DNA of 37,064 bases, from assembly GCA_021793295.1 (NCBI GenBank), contig JAJYTA010000024.1:1-37064 (forward strand), read 5' to 3'. The stretch is from Actinomycetes bacterium. GTDB lineage: Bacteria > Actinomycetota > Actinomycetes > Jiangellales > Jiangellaceae. The first letter of the stretch is position 1; the number at the start of each line of letters is the position of its first letter. Of this stretch, positions 1 through 7,903 are shown one piece after another. The notes under the pieces were generated by a model. The model saw nothing but the letters and a program-made list of their open reading frames with translations. It did not search any database and had not been told where the DNA came from. A program made the position numbers and the translations under genes.

Positions 1-111
1 GACTTCACCGCCGCCGAAGTCGACTGGGACGAGGTCCGTGAGCTCCTCGATGCCTCCTACCGCCAGGTCGCCCTCAAGCGGATGCTCAAGCAACTCGACC
101 AGACCGGCTGA
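1..111 (+). CDS. C-terminal end of a YjbR/MmcQ-like protein (partial)
   Basis: Frame 1 is open from the window edge to a TGA at 109-111, giving 36 residues ending LKRMLKQLDQTG. The pattern of an acidic stretch, a helix ELLDASYRQVA and a terminal LKRMLKQLD resembles the C-terminal helix of the small YjbR/MmcQ DNA-binding-like fold, where proteins usually end in a 'y.lvapkrl...l' helix. Only the tail is visible, so the family assignment rests on this helix alone. The gene converges on the alcohol dehydrogenase gene, with 21 bp between the stop codons. Confidence 0.5.
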   Translation, partial: DFTAAEVDWDEVRELLDASYRQVALKRMLKQLDQTG

Positions 112-132
112 GCGAGCACGACAGCCCAGGGC

Positions 133-1155
133 TCACGGCGTCAGGACCGCAGCCCCATCGACGGCGTCCGCCGCGAGGTCGGCCAGGGCGGCGTCGGCAC
201 GCAGTAACGGGTAGCGCGTCGTAGTGACCTGGAGGGGATGCTCCGCGGCGACCTGAAGAAACTCACGGGCATCGGCTCTCGTGTTGGCCGTGACACTGCG
301 CAGCTGCCGCTCCTGGAACAGGTGCCGCTGATAGTTCAACGGTGGCACGTCGGTGAGGTGAATCCCCGCGATGGCTAGCGTTCCACCCCGGTCCAGGGCC
401 TCGAGCGCTGGCGGCACCAAGTCACCGACCGGCGCGAACAAGATCGCGGAATCGAGAGGTTCCGGCGGGCGATCAGCGCTGCCGCCGGCCGACGCGGCTC
501 CGAGCTCGAGCGCCAAGCGCTGCGCCCGAAGGCTACGTGTCATGACGTGCACGACGGCGCCACGCGCCATGGCCACCTGCGCGGCCAGATGCGCGCTGGC
601 CCCGAAACCATAGATGCCCACTCGCCCGCCGGGAGGCACGTCGGCACGCAGCAGCGCCCGGTACCCGATGATCCCCGCGCACAGCAGCGGCGCCAGCTCT
701 ACGTCGGAGTACCCGTCGGGCAGAGCGAGCGCATAGTCGGCCGGGACCGTCGTGTACTCGGCATATCCGCCGTCAGCGTCCCAGCCCGTGTAGACCGAGC
801 GGGCGCACAGGTTCTCCGCCCCTCGCGCACAGAAGCGGCACGTACCGCACGTTCCGCGCAGCCACGCGATGCCGACCCGGTCACCCGGTGAGAAGCCCAC
901 CGCGTCCAGCCCCAGGGCGACCACCTCGCCGACGACCTCATGCCCAGGCACGACCCGTGGCCGATGGACCGGCAGATCACCCTCGGCGACATGCAGATCG
1001 GTCCGGCACACCCCGCACGCCATGACCCGAACGAGCAATTCGCCAGAACCCGGCGTCGGCACAGCTTCCTCGACCAGCTCCAGCGGTCCGCCGGTGATCG
1101 GTCCGGGCCGTACGACCCGCCAGGCTCGATGGCTCGTTTCAGCGTGGTTCGACAT
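133..1155 (-). CDS. Zinc-dependent alcohol dehydrogenase (AdhA-like MDR family)
   Basis: This 340-residue protein has the full layout of a medium-chain zinc alcohol dehydrogenase, an NAD(P)-dependent enzyme that interconverts alcohols and aldehydes or ketones. The catalytic zinc site is visible as Cys50 (GVCRTD) with His72-Glu73 (PGHE). The structural zinc site is a four-cysteine lobe at Cys103, Cys106, Cys109 and Cys117. The Rossmann part begins near residue 180 with a GFGASAH glycine-rich loop, a variant of GxGxxG seen in the AdhA subgroup that carries a CGTCRFC lobe. It is the last gene of a minus-strand run, 21 bp after the EEP-fold gene, so it may be cotranscribed with it. The substrate cannot be deduced. 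Length is normal and nothing appears broken. Confidence 0.9.
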   Translation of the reverse strand: MSNHAETSHRAWRVVRPGPITGGPLELVEEAVPTPGSGELLVRVMACGVCRTDLHVAEGDLPVHRPRVVPGHEVVGEVVALGLDAVGFSPGDRVGIAWLRGTCGTCRFCARGAENLCARSVYTGWDADGGYAEYTTVPADYALALPDGYSDVELAPLLCAGIIGYRALLRADVPPGGRVGIYGFGASAHLAAQVAMARGAVVHVMTRSLRAQRLALELGAASAGGSADRPPEPLDSAILFAPVGDLVPPALEALDRGGTLAIAGIHLTDVPPLNYQRHLFQERQLRSVTANTRADAREFLQVAAEHPLQVTTTRYPLLRADAALADLAADAVDGAAVLTP

Positions 1156-1176
1156 CGTCGCGGGACACCCCGGTTA

Positions 1177-1980
1177 TCACGATACGCCCGGCGCCGGGAC
1201 CAAGACGTCTGCGCGCACTGGACGGTGGTCCGACGCAGCGGTGTCGATGACCGCTGTCTCGACGACGGTGACATCGGCCGAAGCCAGGATGTAGTCGATC
1301 CGCGTCCGCGGGTCCCACGCGGGGTAGGTGGCACCGCTGCCCGTGCCACCGGTCTCCCATGTGTCCTCGAACACCTCCAGCAGTTCGGCGACTTCTGGAT
1401 CGCCCGGCGCAGCGTTGAGGTCACCCATCAGGATCGTCGGCCGATCCGGGGTGCCCACCAGCTTCACGATCGCCGCGGCCTGCTCACGGCGCGTAGCAGC
1501 GTCGTCGAACTGCAGGTGGGTGTCGTAGATGTCGACCAGGACACCGTTCACGTCGATCAGTGCGGACAGCAGTCCCCGCTGCTCTTGCCCGTCGAACCTG
1601 GGCAGGTAGGTGTTGTCCCAGGTGAGAATCGGCCAGGCGCTCAGAATCGCGGTACCGAACTGCCTGCGGGGCGCGCCCGGCCGCGGCGGGTCGAGGTCCA
1701 TGTTCGCCCCGTAAGCCAGGTGCATGTTCAGCTCGCTGGCCAGCCACCCCGCCTGGTCGGCGAAGCCGCTGCGCTCGGACCAGAAGCGGTCCACCTCCTG
1801 CAAGGCGATGACGTCAGCCTGTGCCGTCCGCATGACCGCAGCCAGCCGCGCCAGGTCAGCTTCACCGTCGGAACCAACGCCGAAGTGAATGTTGAAGCTC
1901 ATCAGCGAGAGCCGCAGCTCACCCATGGGCGGGCGGAACGAGACGGCGAAGTCATCGGTCATGCCGGCCATCATGCCCAT
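1177..1980 (-). CDS. Endonuclease/exonuclease/phosphatase (EEP) family protein
   Basis: The 267-residue protein has the DNase I-like EEP fold used by AP endonucleases, DNases, inositol phosphatases and sphingomyelinases, which hydrolyse phosphodiesters with a metal ion. The hallmark residues are present: Asn30 in SFNIHFG, Glu62 in ALQEVDRF, a THLQF histidine, the GDLNAAP motif, DYIL, and the C-terminal SDHRP with Asp251 and His252. No signal peptide or membrane segment is seen, so it is probably cytosolic. It lies 40 bp downstream of the large caspase/helicase-like gene on the same strand, which makes a functional link plausible but unproven. The first codons encode three methionines (residues 1, 3/4 and 7). 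Met7 is an equally good start because no clear ribosome-binding site favours the first. The substrate is unknown. Confidence 0.85.
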   Translation of the reverse strand: MGMMAGMTDDFAVSFRPPMGELRLSLMSFNIHFGVGSDGEADLARLAAVMRTAQADVIALQEVDRFWSERSGFADQAGWLASELNMHLAYGANMDLDPPRPGAPRRQFGTAILSAWPILTWDNTYLPRFDGQEQRGLLSALIDVNGVLVDIYDTHLQFDDAATRREQAAAIVKLVGTPDRPTILMGDLNAAPGDPEVAELLEVFEDTWETGGTGSGATYPAWDPRTRIDYILASADVTVVETAVIDTAASDHRPVRADVLVPAPGVS

Positions 1981-2020
1981 CCGGGGTGCCGGCAGAACAA
2001 GCCCGCGCCGAACGCGCGCG

Positions 2021-5000
2021 TCAGTCGATCAAGCCGGGAATCGCTTCACCCGAACGCACCCGCCACGCCGGGACCCTGAGCACCCGCGTCACTGGCCCGA
2101 TGCCCGACGCGGTGTCGGGCTGGAGCCCCTCGAGCAGGTGGCACCGCTCCATCATCCGGCGCAGATGAGATGCCGCATCGGCGCCGGCGGCCGGGCCACG
2201 GTCCAGCAGCACCGCCGTGCCACCTTCGGCCGTACCCACCAGCACGTCGCAGCGGTACCCGTCCAGCAGCGCGTGGTGTTCGATCCGGTCGTAGCCGGCC
2301 TGCTCAAGACGCTGATGGAGCAGTTCGGCGAGCGAGTCGTCGACCACGTCGTCGGCCGGACGCTGTGGCGGAATCGGGTGCACATGGAACGAGCGCACCG
2401 ACGACAACCGCGCCAACGTCGCCGCCGGCCCGGACCGGGTCGACCAGAACGCATGCCGGCCGACGGTGACGACGTGCGCACCCGCCCGGGTCAGAGCGGC
2501 GCTCCACAACGGCGCCAGCGACTCCACCCACCGCACGGTCTGTTCGGGCATTCCCTCACCGGCGACGAGAGAGACGACCACTGCATCACTGGCAGCCAGG
2601 TCGGTGTCGCCAGGCAGGTGAACCTGGATCGGCTCGAACCGGAACAGCGAGCGCAGTTCCTCAGCCTGCGCGCGGAACGGTGTCACGACACTCACCCGCG
2701 CCCCTTCGGGCAGCTGGTCACGCAGTTCGTAGACCGCCCACACCACGCGGTCGATCTCCGCTTGGCTGCGCCACGAACCACCGTTCGGGCCCGGTTCCGG
2801 GGTGCCGTGCACGTCCTCCCACAGCAGTAGCGTCGACTCAAACGTCTCGGGATCGCGGGCCCGGCGCAGTGCACGAACGTCCGTGGTGACGGTGAGCCGA
2901 CCGTCGTACAGGGCGTCGTCGAAGATCCGGGCGATGTCCGGATGGCAGCCATCGTGCTCGTCGAGCAACTCGACCTGCGGGGCCCGGACGGCGACGGCGT
3001 CATAGGCGCTGTGGGTCTGGTGGCTCAACCGGCGCTGCTCCAGCCAACCGGCGCTCAGCCCGCCATGCTCGCGAGCCCGGCGATGACGGTGATCGCTGAG
3101 CCGCACCCGGGGCTTGCTGCGAACCGGGTCCCCGAGGACCAGCGCTCGACGCGCCCGGAACAGCACCGGCAGGACGGCGGCCACGTCGATCTCGTGCGCG
3201 TCGTCGACCACCACCAGGTCGAACAGGCCCGGCTCCAGCGCCAGCTGCTCGGCATCGGCGACCGTGACCGCCCAGCCGCCGAGTTGCTGGACGAGTTCAC
3301 GCTGGCTGGCCTGCCGGTCACGTCCTCCGGGTTCGAGGGCCATCCGCCGCGCGAGCATCGTGGCTTCGGCCTGCTCGACCTGCTCGCCGACGACGACATC
3401 GACCAGTTCCGCCGACAACCGACGGCACCGGTCGAACAGCGCGCGCCCTTGCTCGTCCAGCTGCGTGTCGTCGACCGTCTCGACATCGCGTCGGTCGGTG
3501 CGCATCCGCTGCTCGGCACGGGCGAACAGCAACAAGGACTCGAACGCCTCGGGTTCGGCGAACCGCCGACGCTGATCACCGGGGTCGGCGTCGCCTGCGC
3601 TCACCGCTCGCAGATACTCTCCCGCGGCTCGACGACGACGCCACCCGCGCAGGATCCGAGCGGCGTCGAGGGCACGCGCGCGCTCGATCCACTCCGCCAG
3701 CGCCGCGTCGTCGTCACGCCACGCGGAGTCGAGCGCGTGAACGTCCACATCAAGGCGGTCTGCTGCTGCCGCCCGTGCCGAGCAGGTCTTCCGTAGGGCG
3801 GTCTCGACGCCGGACCGCCTCGACAGGCCCGCGCGCCATGTCTCGACGTCCGCGCGCGCTGCGGCGAGCTCAGCAAGGACCTCCGACCGGGGCCGGCGCC
3901 GCTGCGGATCGCGCGCCGAGCGCGTGAGATCACGCAGCAACTGCTTCTCTTCGGCCCGCGCCTGTGCGTCTCCGGTTCGGATCATCATCCCGGGGGCGAG
4001 CTGCGAGCACCAGTCGACCACGTTCTGCACCGCCCGGTCGTCGGGCCCGACATACAGGACCTTCTGCCCGGCGGCCAGCGCGGTCGCGACGGCGTCGACC
4101 ACCAGGGCCTGCTTGTCGGTGCCTGGCGGCGTGGTGGCGACGGTCAACGGCTGGTTCATCGCCGCGTGCAGGACGGCTTCGCCGCTCTCGCTCAGCTCGT
4201 CCGGCGTCACCGCCAGTGGAGCTGCATCGGTGAGTTGGACACCCGGTGCGCGATGTCCGGCCGGGGCGGTGAGGTGCTCCAGCACGGTGCCGGGGATCCG
4301 GTCGGCGTCGTCACCGATCGCGGCCAGTTCGGCGCTCACGGCGATGGCCGCTGCGCGAGTGGACTCCACGTAGAGCACGGCGGCGGTGTTGTGCACGCCG
4401 GTGCGCGTGGCGGAGGTGATCCCGTCGCCGGTCAGCGCGGCCGGGTCGAGTGTCTCGAGCTCACCGAGCCCGAGTCGCTTCATCAGCTGCCGCACGGCGA
4501 CGAGCATCTGGTCGTGGCCGTCCGAGCGCCACAGCGGTTGCCACGATTCGAGGACGCTCGCGGCCTCCTGATCGTCGAGGCACGCCTGGAGCACGCCGGC
4601 GTGCGGCATGATCGGCCCGGTCGGCCGCAGCGCGGCCGCACCTCGAGCGTCGACGGTCACCTCCACGCGTTGGACGAGCAGCGGTGCCACCGTCACCTGC
4701 GCGAGCGGGCTCGCCGAGTGCCGTCGCCCCCCACCGGCCAGCGTGACCAGGGGGTAGCCGTACCAGAGCTCGCGCTCCTTCCAATCGAAGGTGTCGACGC
4801 CGTCGGGCGCGGTCGTCGTCGACGACTTCCCGGAGAACAGCATCTCCGGGCCCGACGTGATCGGCACGTAGGCTTCGGCGTCGTCCCTGGCCGGCAGCGC
4901 TACCGGCGAACGCGCGTCGGCGAGGCAGGCGCGGTAGTAGGCGGCCAGTTCGCGCCACCCGGCGTCGTCATCATCGGGACCGGCGGGCTGAGCCGGCCGA

Positions 5001-5899
5001 CGCCCCGGGTGTGCGCGGTTGTCGAGCAGGCTCACCGCCCGGACGGTCGACCGGGCGATGACGTGGTTGCCGGTGACCGCCAAGGTCGACGTCACTGGCC
5101 GGGCCCGCCGCGGCACGTCGTCCCCGCCGAGCCGCTGGGCCAGATAGCCGGCCAGGTCGTCGGCGGTCACCCACGGCCCGAGCCCGCTCTTGGCCCGCCC
5201 GGCGCTGAGCCCGTCGACGATCTCGGCGGTGAACCCCGACATCGCGTCGCTGTCGGCCGGTACGCGGTGCAGCAACGCCTCGGACGCCGCGATGACGTAC
5301 GTGCCTGCGGGCTCCAGCCAGGCGCTGGGCGCCGCGTGCTCGGTGGCCACCGCCCGGGCGCCGTAGTCGAGCAGGACTACCTTGCTGGTTGCGCGGCATT
5401 CTTGCAGCTGACGGCGCAGGAAATCGGCCGGGACCGCGGTGTGTTCGAGATCGTACGGGTCGGAGTCCTTGCTCACGAGGTAGAGCCGACCGTCGGTCGC
5501 GGAGACCTCGGCATAGCCGCTGACGTAGACGACGACGGTGTCGCCGTGTTCGCGTTCGCTGAGGAACGCCTCGATGCCGCGCATCATCTGCGTGTGGGTG
5601 GCATCGCCGATCACCAGGCAGGTGTCCATCATCCCCACGTCGGGGCGTTCCAGGACGTGCTTCATCTGCCGCACGCCGGCTCCCGCGCTGGGCAGGTCGG
5701 GGTAGGCCTCGTGGTCGTGGATGGCGGTACCGATCAGCAACGCCGCGCGGTCGCCTGCGGGCAGCTGACTTCGATCGACCGGGACCGGCCGGCGGTCGAT
5801 GCGAGGAGCAGCGACGAGAGCGGGCTTGACCGCGACGAACCGTTGTGGTGCTTGCTCGACGTCACGGAGCATCTCGTTCATCTGGGTCAGCTCGTTCAT
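2021..5899 (-). CDS. Caspase-like / SF1 helicase-like / nuclease-like fusion, probable pseudoenzyme
   Basis: This 1292-residue protein starts at ATG 5899 after a GAGGAG site. Residues about 50-280 match a peptidase C14 (caspase/metacaspase-like) domain (RAALLIGT, DGRLYLV, KVVLLDYG). The catalytic His of the usual SGHG is Tyr129 (SGYA), and the usual DCC(H/Y)SG cysteine position is Gly180 in LDYGARA. Residues about 570-1160 follow the DNA2/NAM7-type superfamily 1 helicase order. Walker A is PPGTDKQ (591-597) instead of PPGTGK(T/S), motif II is DDAH (899-902), and motif III is GDPVRSKP without the usual Gln-Leu. Late motifs are well kept (GCHPDIA, VVTPFRAQAEEL, ALTRA). Residues about 1186-1285 resemble the C-terminal PD-(D/E)xK-type domain of such helicases (GYRCDVLVG, then AVLLDRG). 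Membrane segments are absent. I infer a scaffold or sensor that has lost protease and probably ATPase activity. It sits between an HTH gene and an EEP-fold gene. Confidence 0.8.
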   Translation of the reverse strand: MNELTQMNEMLRDVEQAPQRFVAVKPALVAAPRIDRRPVPVDRSQLPAGDRAALLIGTAIHDHEAYPDLPSAGAGVRQMKHVLERPDVGMMDTCLVIGDATHTQMMRGIEAFLSEREHGDTVVVYVSGYAEVSATDGRLYLVSKDSDPYDLEHTAVPADFLRRQLQECRATSKVVLLDYGARAVATEHAAPSAWLEPAGTYVIAASEALLHRVPADSDAMSGFTAEIVDGLSAGRAKSGLGPWVTADDLAGYLAQRLGGDDVPRRARPVTSTLAVTGNHVIARSTVRAVSLLDNRAHPGRRPAQPAGPDDDDAGWRELAAYYRACLADARSPVALPARDDAEAYVPITSGPEMLFSGKSSTTTAPDGVDTFDWKERELWYGYPLVTLAGGGRRHSASPLAQVTVAPLLVQRVEVTVDARGAAALRPTGPIMPHAGVLQACLDDQEAASVLESWQPLWRSDGHDQMLVAVRQLMKRLGLGELETLDPAALTGDGITSATRTGVHNTAAVLYVESTRAAAIAVSAELAAIGDDADRIPGTVLEHLTAPAGHRAPGVQLTDAAPLAVTPDELSESGEAVLHAAMNQPLTVATTPPGTDKQALVVDAVATALAAGQKVLYVGPDDRAVQNVVDWCSQLAPGMMIRTGDAQARAEEKQLLRDLTRSARDPQRRRPRSEVLAELAAARADVETWRAGLSRRSGVETALRKTCSARAAAADRLDVDVHALDSAWRDDDAALAEWIERARALDAARILRGWRRRRAAGEYLRAVSAGDADPGDQRRRFAEPEAFESLLLFARAEQRMRTDRRDVETVDDTQLDEQGRALFDRCRRLSAELVDVVVGEQVEQAEATMLARRMALEPGGRDRQASQRELVQQLGGWAVTVADAEQLALEPGLFDLVVVDDAHEIDVAAVLPVLFRARRALVLGDPVRSKPRVRLSDHRHRRAREHGGLSAGWLEQRRLSHQTHSAYDAVAVRAPQVELLDEHDGCHPDIARIFDDALYDGRLTVTTDVRALRRARDPETFESTLLLWEDVHGTPEPGPNGGSWRSQAEIDRVVWAVYELRDQLPEGARVSVVTPFRAQAEELRSLFRFEPIQVHLPGDTDLAASDAVVVSLVAGEGMPEQTVRWVESLAPLWSAALTRAGAHVVTVGRHAFWSTRSGPAATLARLSSVRSFHVHPIPPQRPADDVVDDSLAELLHQRLEQAGYDRIEHHALLDGYRCDVLVGTAEGGTAVLLDRGPAAGADAASHLRRMMERCHLLEGLQPDTASGIGPVTRVLRVPAWRVRSGEAIPGLID

Positions 5900-5922
5900 C
5901 GGGCTCCTCGCCTACGCACCTG

Positions 5923-5986
5923 CCGACATCGGTCCGCTCACCAGCGGATCTCTCGCAGACTAAGTACGCATCACGCCGAATGTCGG
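5923..5986 (-). promoter_or_regulatory. Leader dyads upstream of the caspase/helicase-like gene
   Basis: The 154-bp gap before ATG 5899 holds a hairpin with arms TCCGCT (5933-5938) and AGCGGA (5943-5948) and a 4-nt loop. It is nested inside a longer-range pair CCGACAT (5923-5929) / ATGTCGG (5980-5986). A possible -10 (TACTTA on the minus strand, near 5961-5967) lies inside the outer pair. It is therefore unclear whether this is an operator, an RNA fold or both. Confidence 0.3.
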
Positions 5987-6053
5987 ATCTCGGTGGAAAT
6001 TGGGCCGAACACCCGATGGGGCCCTCGGACGACGGGTTGCCCCGCCGCGAGGG

Positions 6054-6626
6054 TCAGCGATGCCGCCGGACGTGCCGGCTCATCCAGTGGTCGATGATCG
6101 GCCGCGGCCACAGCGGCAGCCGACCGTTCAGCGTCACCGCAGGCGGCGGCATCTGACCACGAGCGTGATACGCGTTCACGGTGCTGCGCGCCACGCCGAG
6201 CAATTCGGCGATGGTCGACGCCGTCAGCATTTCTGCGGCCTCGAGCTCTGGAGCCGACATCCCCACGACCACGTCGCCGCGCCGGGCGAACTCCGGGGCC
6301 GGTACGGCGAGCGTCAAACTCGGGTGAGCACCGGTGATGTGCGTCACGTAGGGCTCGCACCAGCAGAGCTCGCGCCTGGCCTCCGGGCCCCACAGCCAGC
6401 CGGAGTCGAGCAAAACGTATTCATGACCTGCACGAACGACACGCGGCGCGGCGATGTAGCGACGGTGTAGAGTGACGTCGGCTGCACCTGGCACGGGCTT
6501 TTCGGTCGCCGCGTACAGCCAGGTACCGTCGAGCCGGACGTAATTGCCCCCGCCGGCCGCGAGTTCCGCGAACGGGCTGCTCACCGGCCGTAGATGGGCA
6601 GCGAGTTCGGCGGCGGCGTTGAGCAT
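6054..6626 (-). CDS. HTH (excisionase/MerR-type fold) DNA-binding protein
   Basis: The protein has 190 residues. The last third (about 133-185: LTASTIAELLGVARSTVNAYHARGQMPPP followed by a beta-wing-like GRLPLWPRP) is a winged helix-turn-helix of the MerR/AlpA excisionase type. In that fold a residue pair such as 'mPpP' precedes a Trp-containing wing. Residues 1-130 are not recognised; they contain two Trp-rich strands (TWLYAATEK, GWLWGPEARRELCWCEP) and might bind a ligand or protein. The ATG at 6626 lies six bases after a TATCGT -10 box, so the transcript is probably leaderless. A 19-bp perfect palindrome overlaps its -35 box, which suggests autoregulation. The next gene downstream on this strand is the caspase/helicase-like gene, 154 bp away, so this may be its regulator. 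Confidence 0.7.
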   Translation of the reverse strand: MLNAAAELAAHLRPVSSPFAELAAGGGNYVRLDGTWLYAATEKPVPGAADVTLHRRYIAAPRVVRAGHEYVLLDSGWLWGPEARRELCWCEPYVTHITGAHPSLTLAVPAPEFARRGDVVVGMSAPELEAAEMLTASTIAELLGVARSTVNAYHARGQMPPPAVTLNGRLPLWPRPIIDHWMSRHVRRHR

Positions 6627-6632
6627 GGCGCA

Positions 6633-6683
6633 ACGATAGGGTTACAACCAGTGGTTGTAAATGGGACATATGTCCCCTACAGT
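6633..6683. promoter_or_regulatory. Overlapping divergent promoters with two palindromic operators
   Basis: Two promoters share one -35 zone. Leftward, for the HTH gene, the -35 is TTTACA (complement of 6656-6661), then 17 bp, then -10 TATCGT (complement of 6633-6638), six bases before the ATG. Rightward, for the M23 gene, the -35 is TTGTAA (6655-6660), then 17 bp, then -10 TACAGT (6678-6683), about 28 nt of leader, then GTG 6718. A perfect 19-bp palindrome TTACAACCAGTGGTTGTAA (6642-6660) covers the shared -35 zone. A perfect 14-bp palindrome GGGACATATGTCCC (6663-6676) fills the rightward spacer, as MerR-family operators do. The neighbouring HTH protein is the obvious candidate binder. Confidence 0.6.
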
Positions 6684-6717
6684 CGTCGGCGATGACCACG
6701 CACAGGGAGAGCCCGGA

Positions 6718-7899
6718 GTGAAATCGAAGGCTCTGGGCGCGATCATGGCAGTCGCTGCCATTGGATGTGCCACCTGGGGGGCTCCGTCGATCACGACGGC
6801 CGCCGGGGTTGTGTTGCGCTCCGACGAAGCGCCGTCCGTCGAAGATGCCAAGAGTGATCTCGACGCCGCGCGCGAGAAGTTCGAAGCAGCCAAAGCCACT
6901 GAGTCCAAGGCTCAGGAGCGCGCGCAGAAGGCCAGCCAAGCAGCCGTAGACGCCAAGGCCGCCGCCACCGAGGCCGCCGCGCGGGCCGAACGGGCTCGAA
7001 AGGAGAGCGCGCAGGCCGAGGCCGCCTCCGCCGACGCGCAGACCGAACTCGGTCGTCTCGCCGCGCACGCCTACGCGAACAACGCTGAGCTCGGGCGGCT
7101 GGCCGAATTGAGCGCCGCCATCAACCCGCAGGACTTCCAGCAGCGCTCCACCAGCATCACCGAGCTGATGCGCGTGCAGGACACGATGATCAGCCAAGCG
7201 GCCGAGTCGCGCGCCGAGGCCACCAACGCCGCCGCGCGTGCCGGCGGACAGGCCAAGGCAGCCGCCCAAGCCTCAGCTGAGGCCGACGAGCTCGCCGCGC
7301 AGGCGAAGGCCGCACTCGACGAGGCCGCAGCGGCAGCGGAAGAGGCCGAGGACGCTCTCGCCGAGGTCAGGCAGGTCTACGAGGACGCCAAGCGCGCCGA
7401 ACGGGAACGCGAGAACGCCGAGGACCAACCAGACCGGAACGACCGCGACCCTGACACCGACGACTCCGACGACGGTGGCACCAGCGATCCACCGGTCGGC
7501 GACGGCGAGTTCCAGCGTCCGTCCGACGGCCCCATCACCTCGCCCTACGGCATGCGGGTCCACCCGGTGACCGGGGTGTACAAGCTGCACAGCGGCACCG
7601 ACTTCGGCGCATCGTGCGGTGCTTCCGTCGTCGCGGCCGGCGGCGGCACGGTCGAGGCGGCCACTTACGCCGGCGCCTACGGCAACCAGGTCACCATCTC
7701 GCATGGTGTCATCGACGGCATGGACGTCGAGACCACCTACAGCCACCTGTCGTCGTTCGCGGTCAGCGCGGGCGACACGGTGTCCGGCGGTGAGCAGATC
7801 GGCAGCGTGGGCACGACCGGTTCGTCGACAGGCTGCCACCTGCACTGGGAGGTCATCGTCAACGGGGAGTTCACCGACCCGATGTCCTGGCTGTCCTGA
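6718..7899 (+). CDS. Secreted M23 family peptidase with N-terminal coiled coil
   Basis: The protein is a likely peptidoglycan endopeptidase or amidase activator. I chose GTG 6718 because a Sec signal peptide (MKSKALG, hydrophobic AAIGCATWGA, Ala-rich cleavage zone) starts exactly there after AGGGAGA, which gives 393 residues. An in-frame ATG at 6661 lies inside the operator and upstream of the -10. Residues about 35-215 are Ala/Glu/Lys-rich coiled coil, followed by an acidic disordered linker. The C-terminal M23 (LytM) domain, about 270-393, has zinc ligands His291 and Asp295 (LHSGTDFG) and His376 in HLHWE, plus His343 (YSHLS). The active site is therefore complete. The coiled coil plus LytM order recalls EnvC/NlpD-like and RipA-partner proteins. 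The gene is divergent from the HTH gene and convergent with the oxidoreductase gene. Confidence 0.9.
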   Translation: MKSKALGAIMAVAAIGCATWGAPSITTAAGVVLRSDEAPSVEDAKSDLDAAREKFEAAKATESKAQERAQKASQAAVDAKAAATEAAARAERARKESAQAEAASADAQTELGRLAAHAYANNAELGRLAELSAAINPQDFQQRSTSITELMRVQDTMISQAAESRAEATNAAARAGGQAKAAAQASAEADELAAQAKAALDEAAAAAEEAEDALAEVRQVYEDAKRAERERENAEDQPDRNDRDPDTDDSDDGGTSDPPVGDGEFQRPSDGPITSPYGMRVHPVTGVYKLHSGTDFGASCGASVVAAGGGTVEAATYAGAYGNQVTISHGVIDGMDVETTYSHLSSFAVSAGDTVSGGEQIGSVGTTGSSTGCHLHWEVIVNGEFTDPMSWLS

Positions 7900-7903
7900 T
7901 CGG

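Noticed and set aside
4166-6097. A 643-codon open frame on the plus strand opposite the caspase/helicase-like gene
   Set aside because: Its translation is Arg/Gly/His/Pro-rich with no family pattern, and the minus strand carries clear domains with normal GC3 bias. Long antisense frames are expected in DNA this GC-rich.
6661-6717. ATG 6661 as the start of the M23 peptidase
   Set aside because: It would put 19 non-hydrophobic residues before the signal peptide and lies upstream of the -10 box and within the operator. GTG 6718 has a ribosome-binding site and starts the signal peptide.
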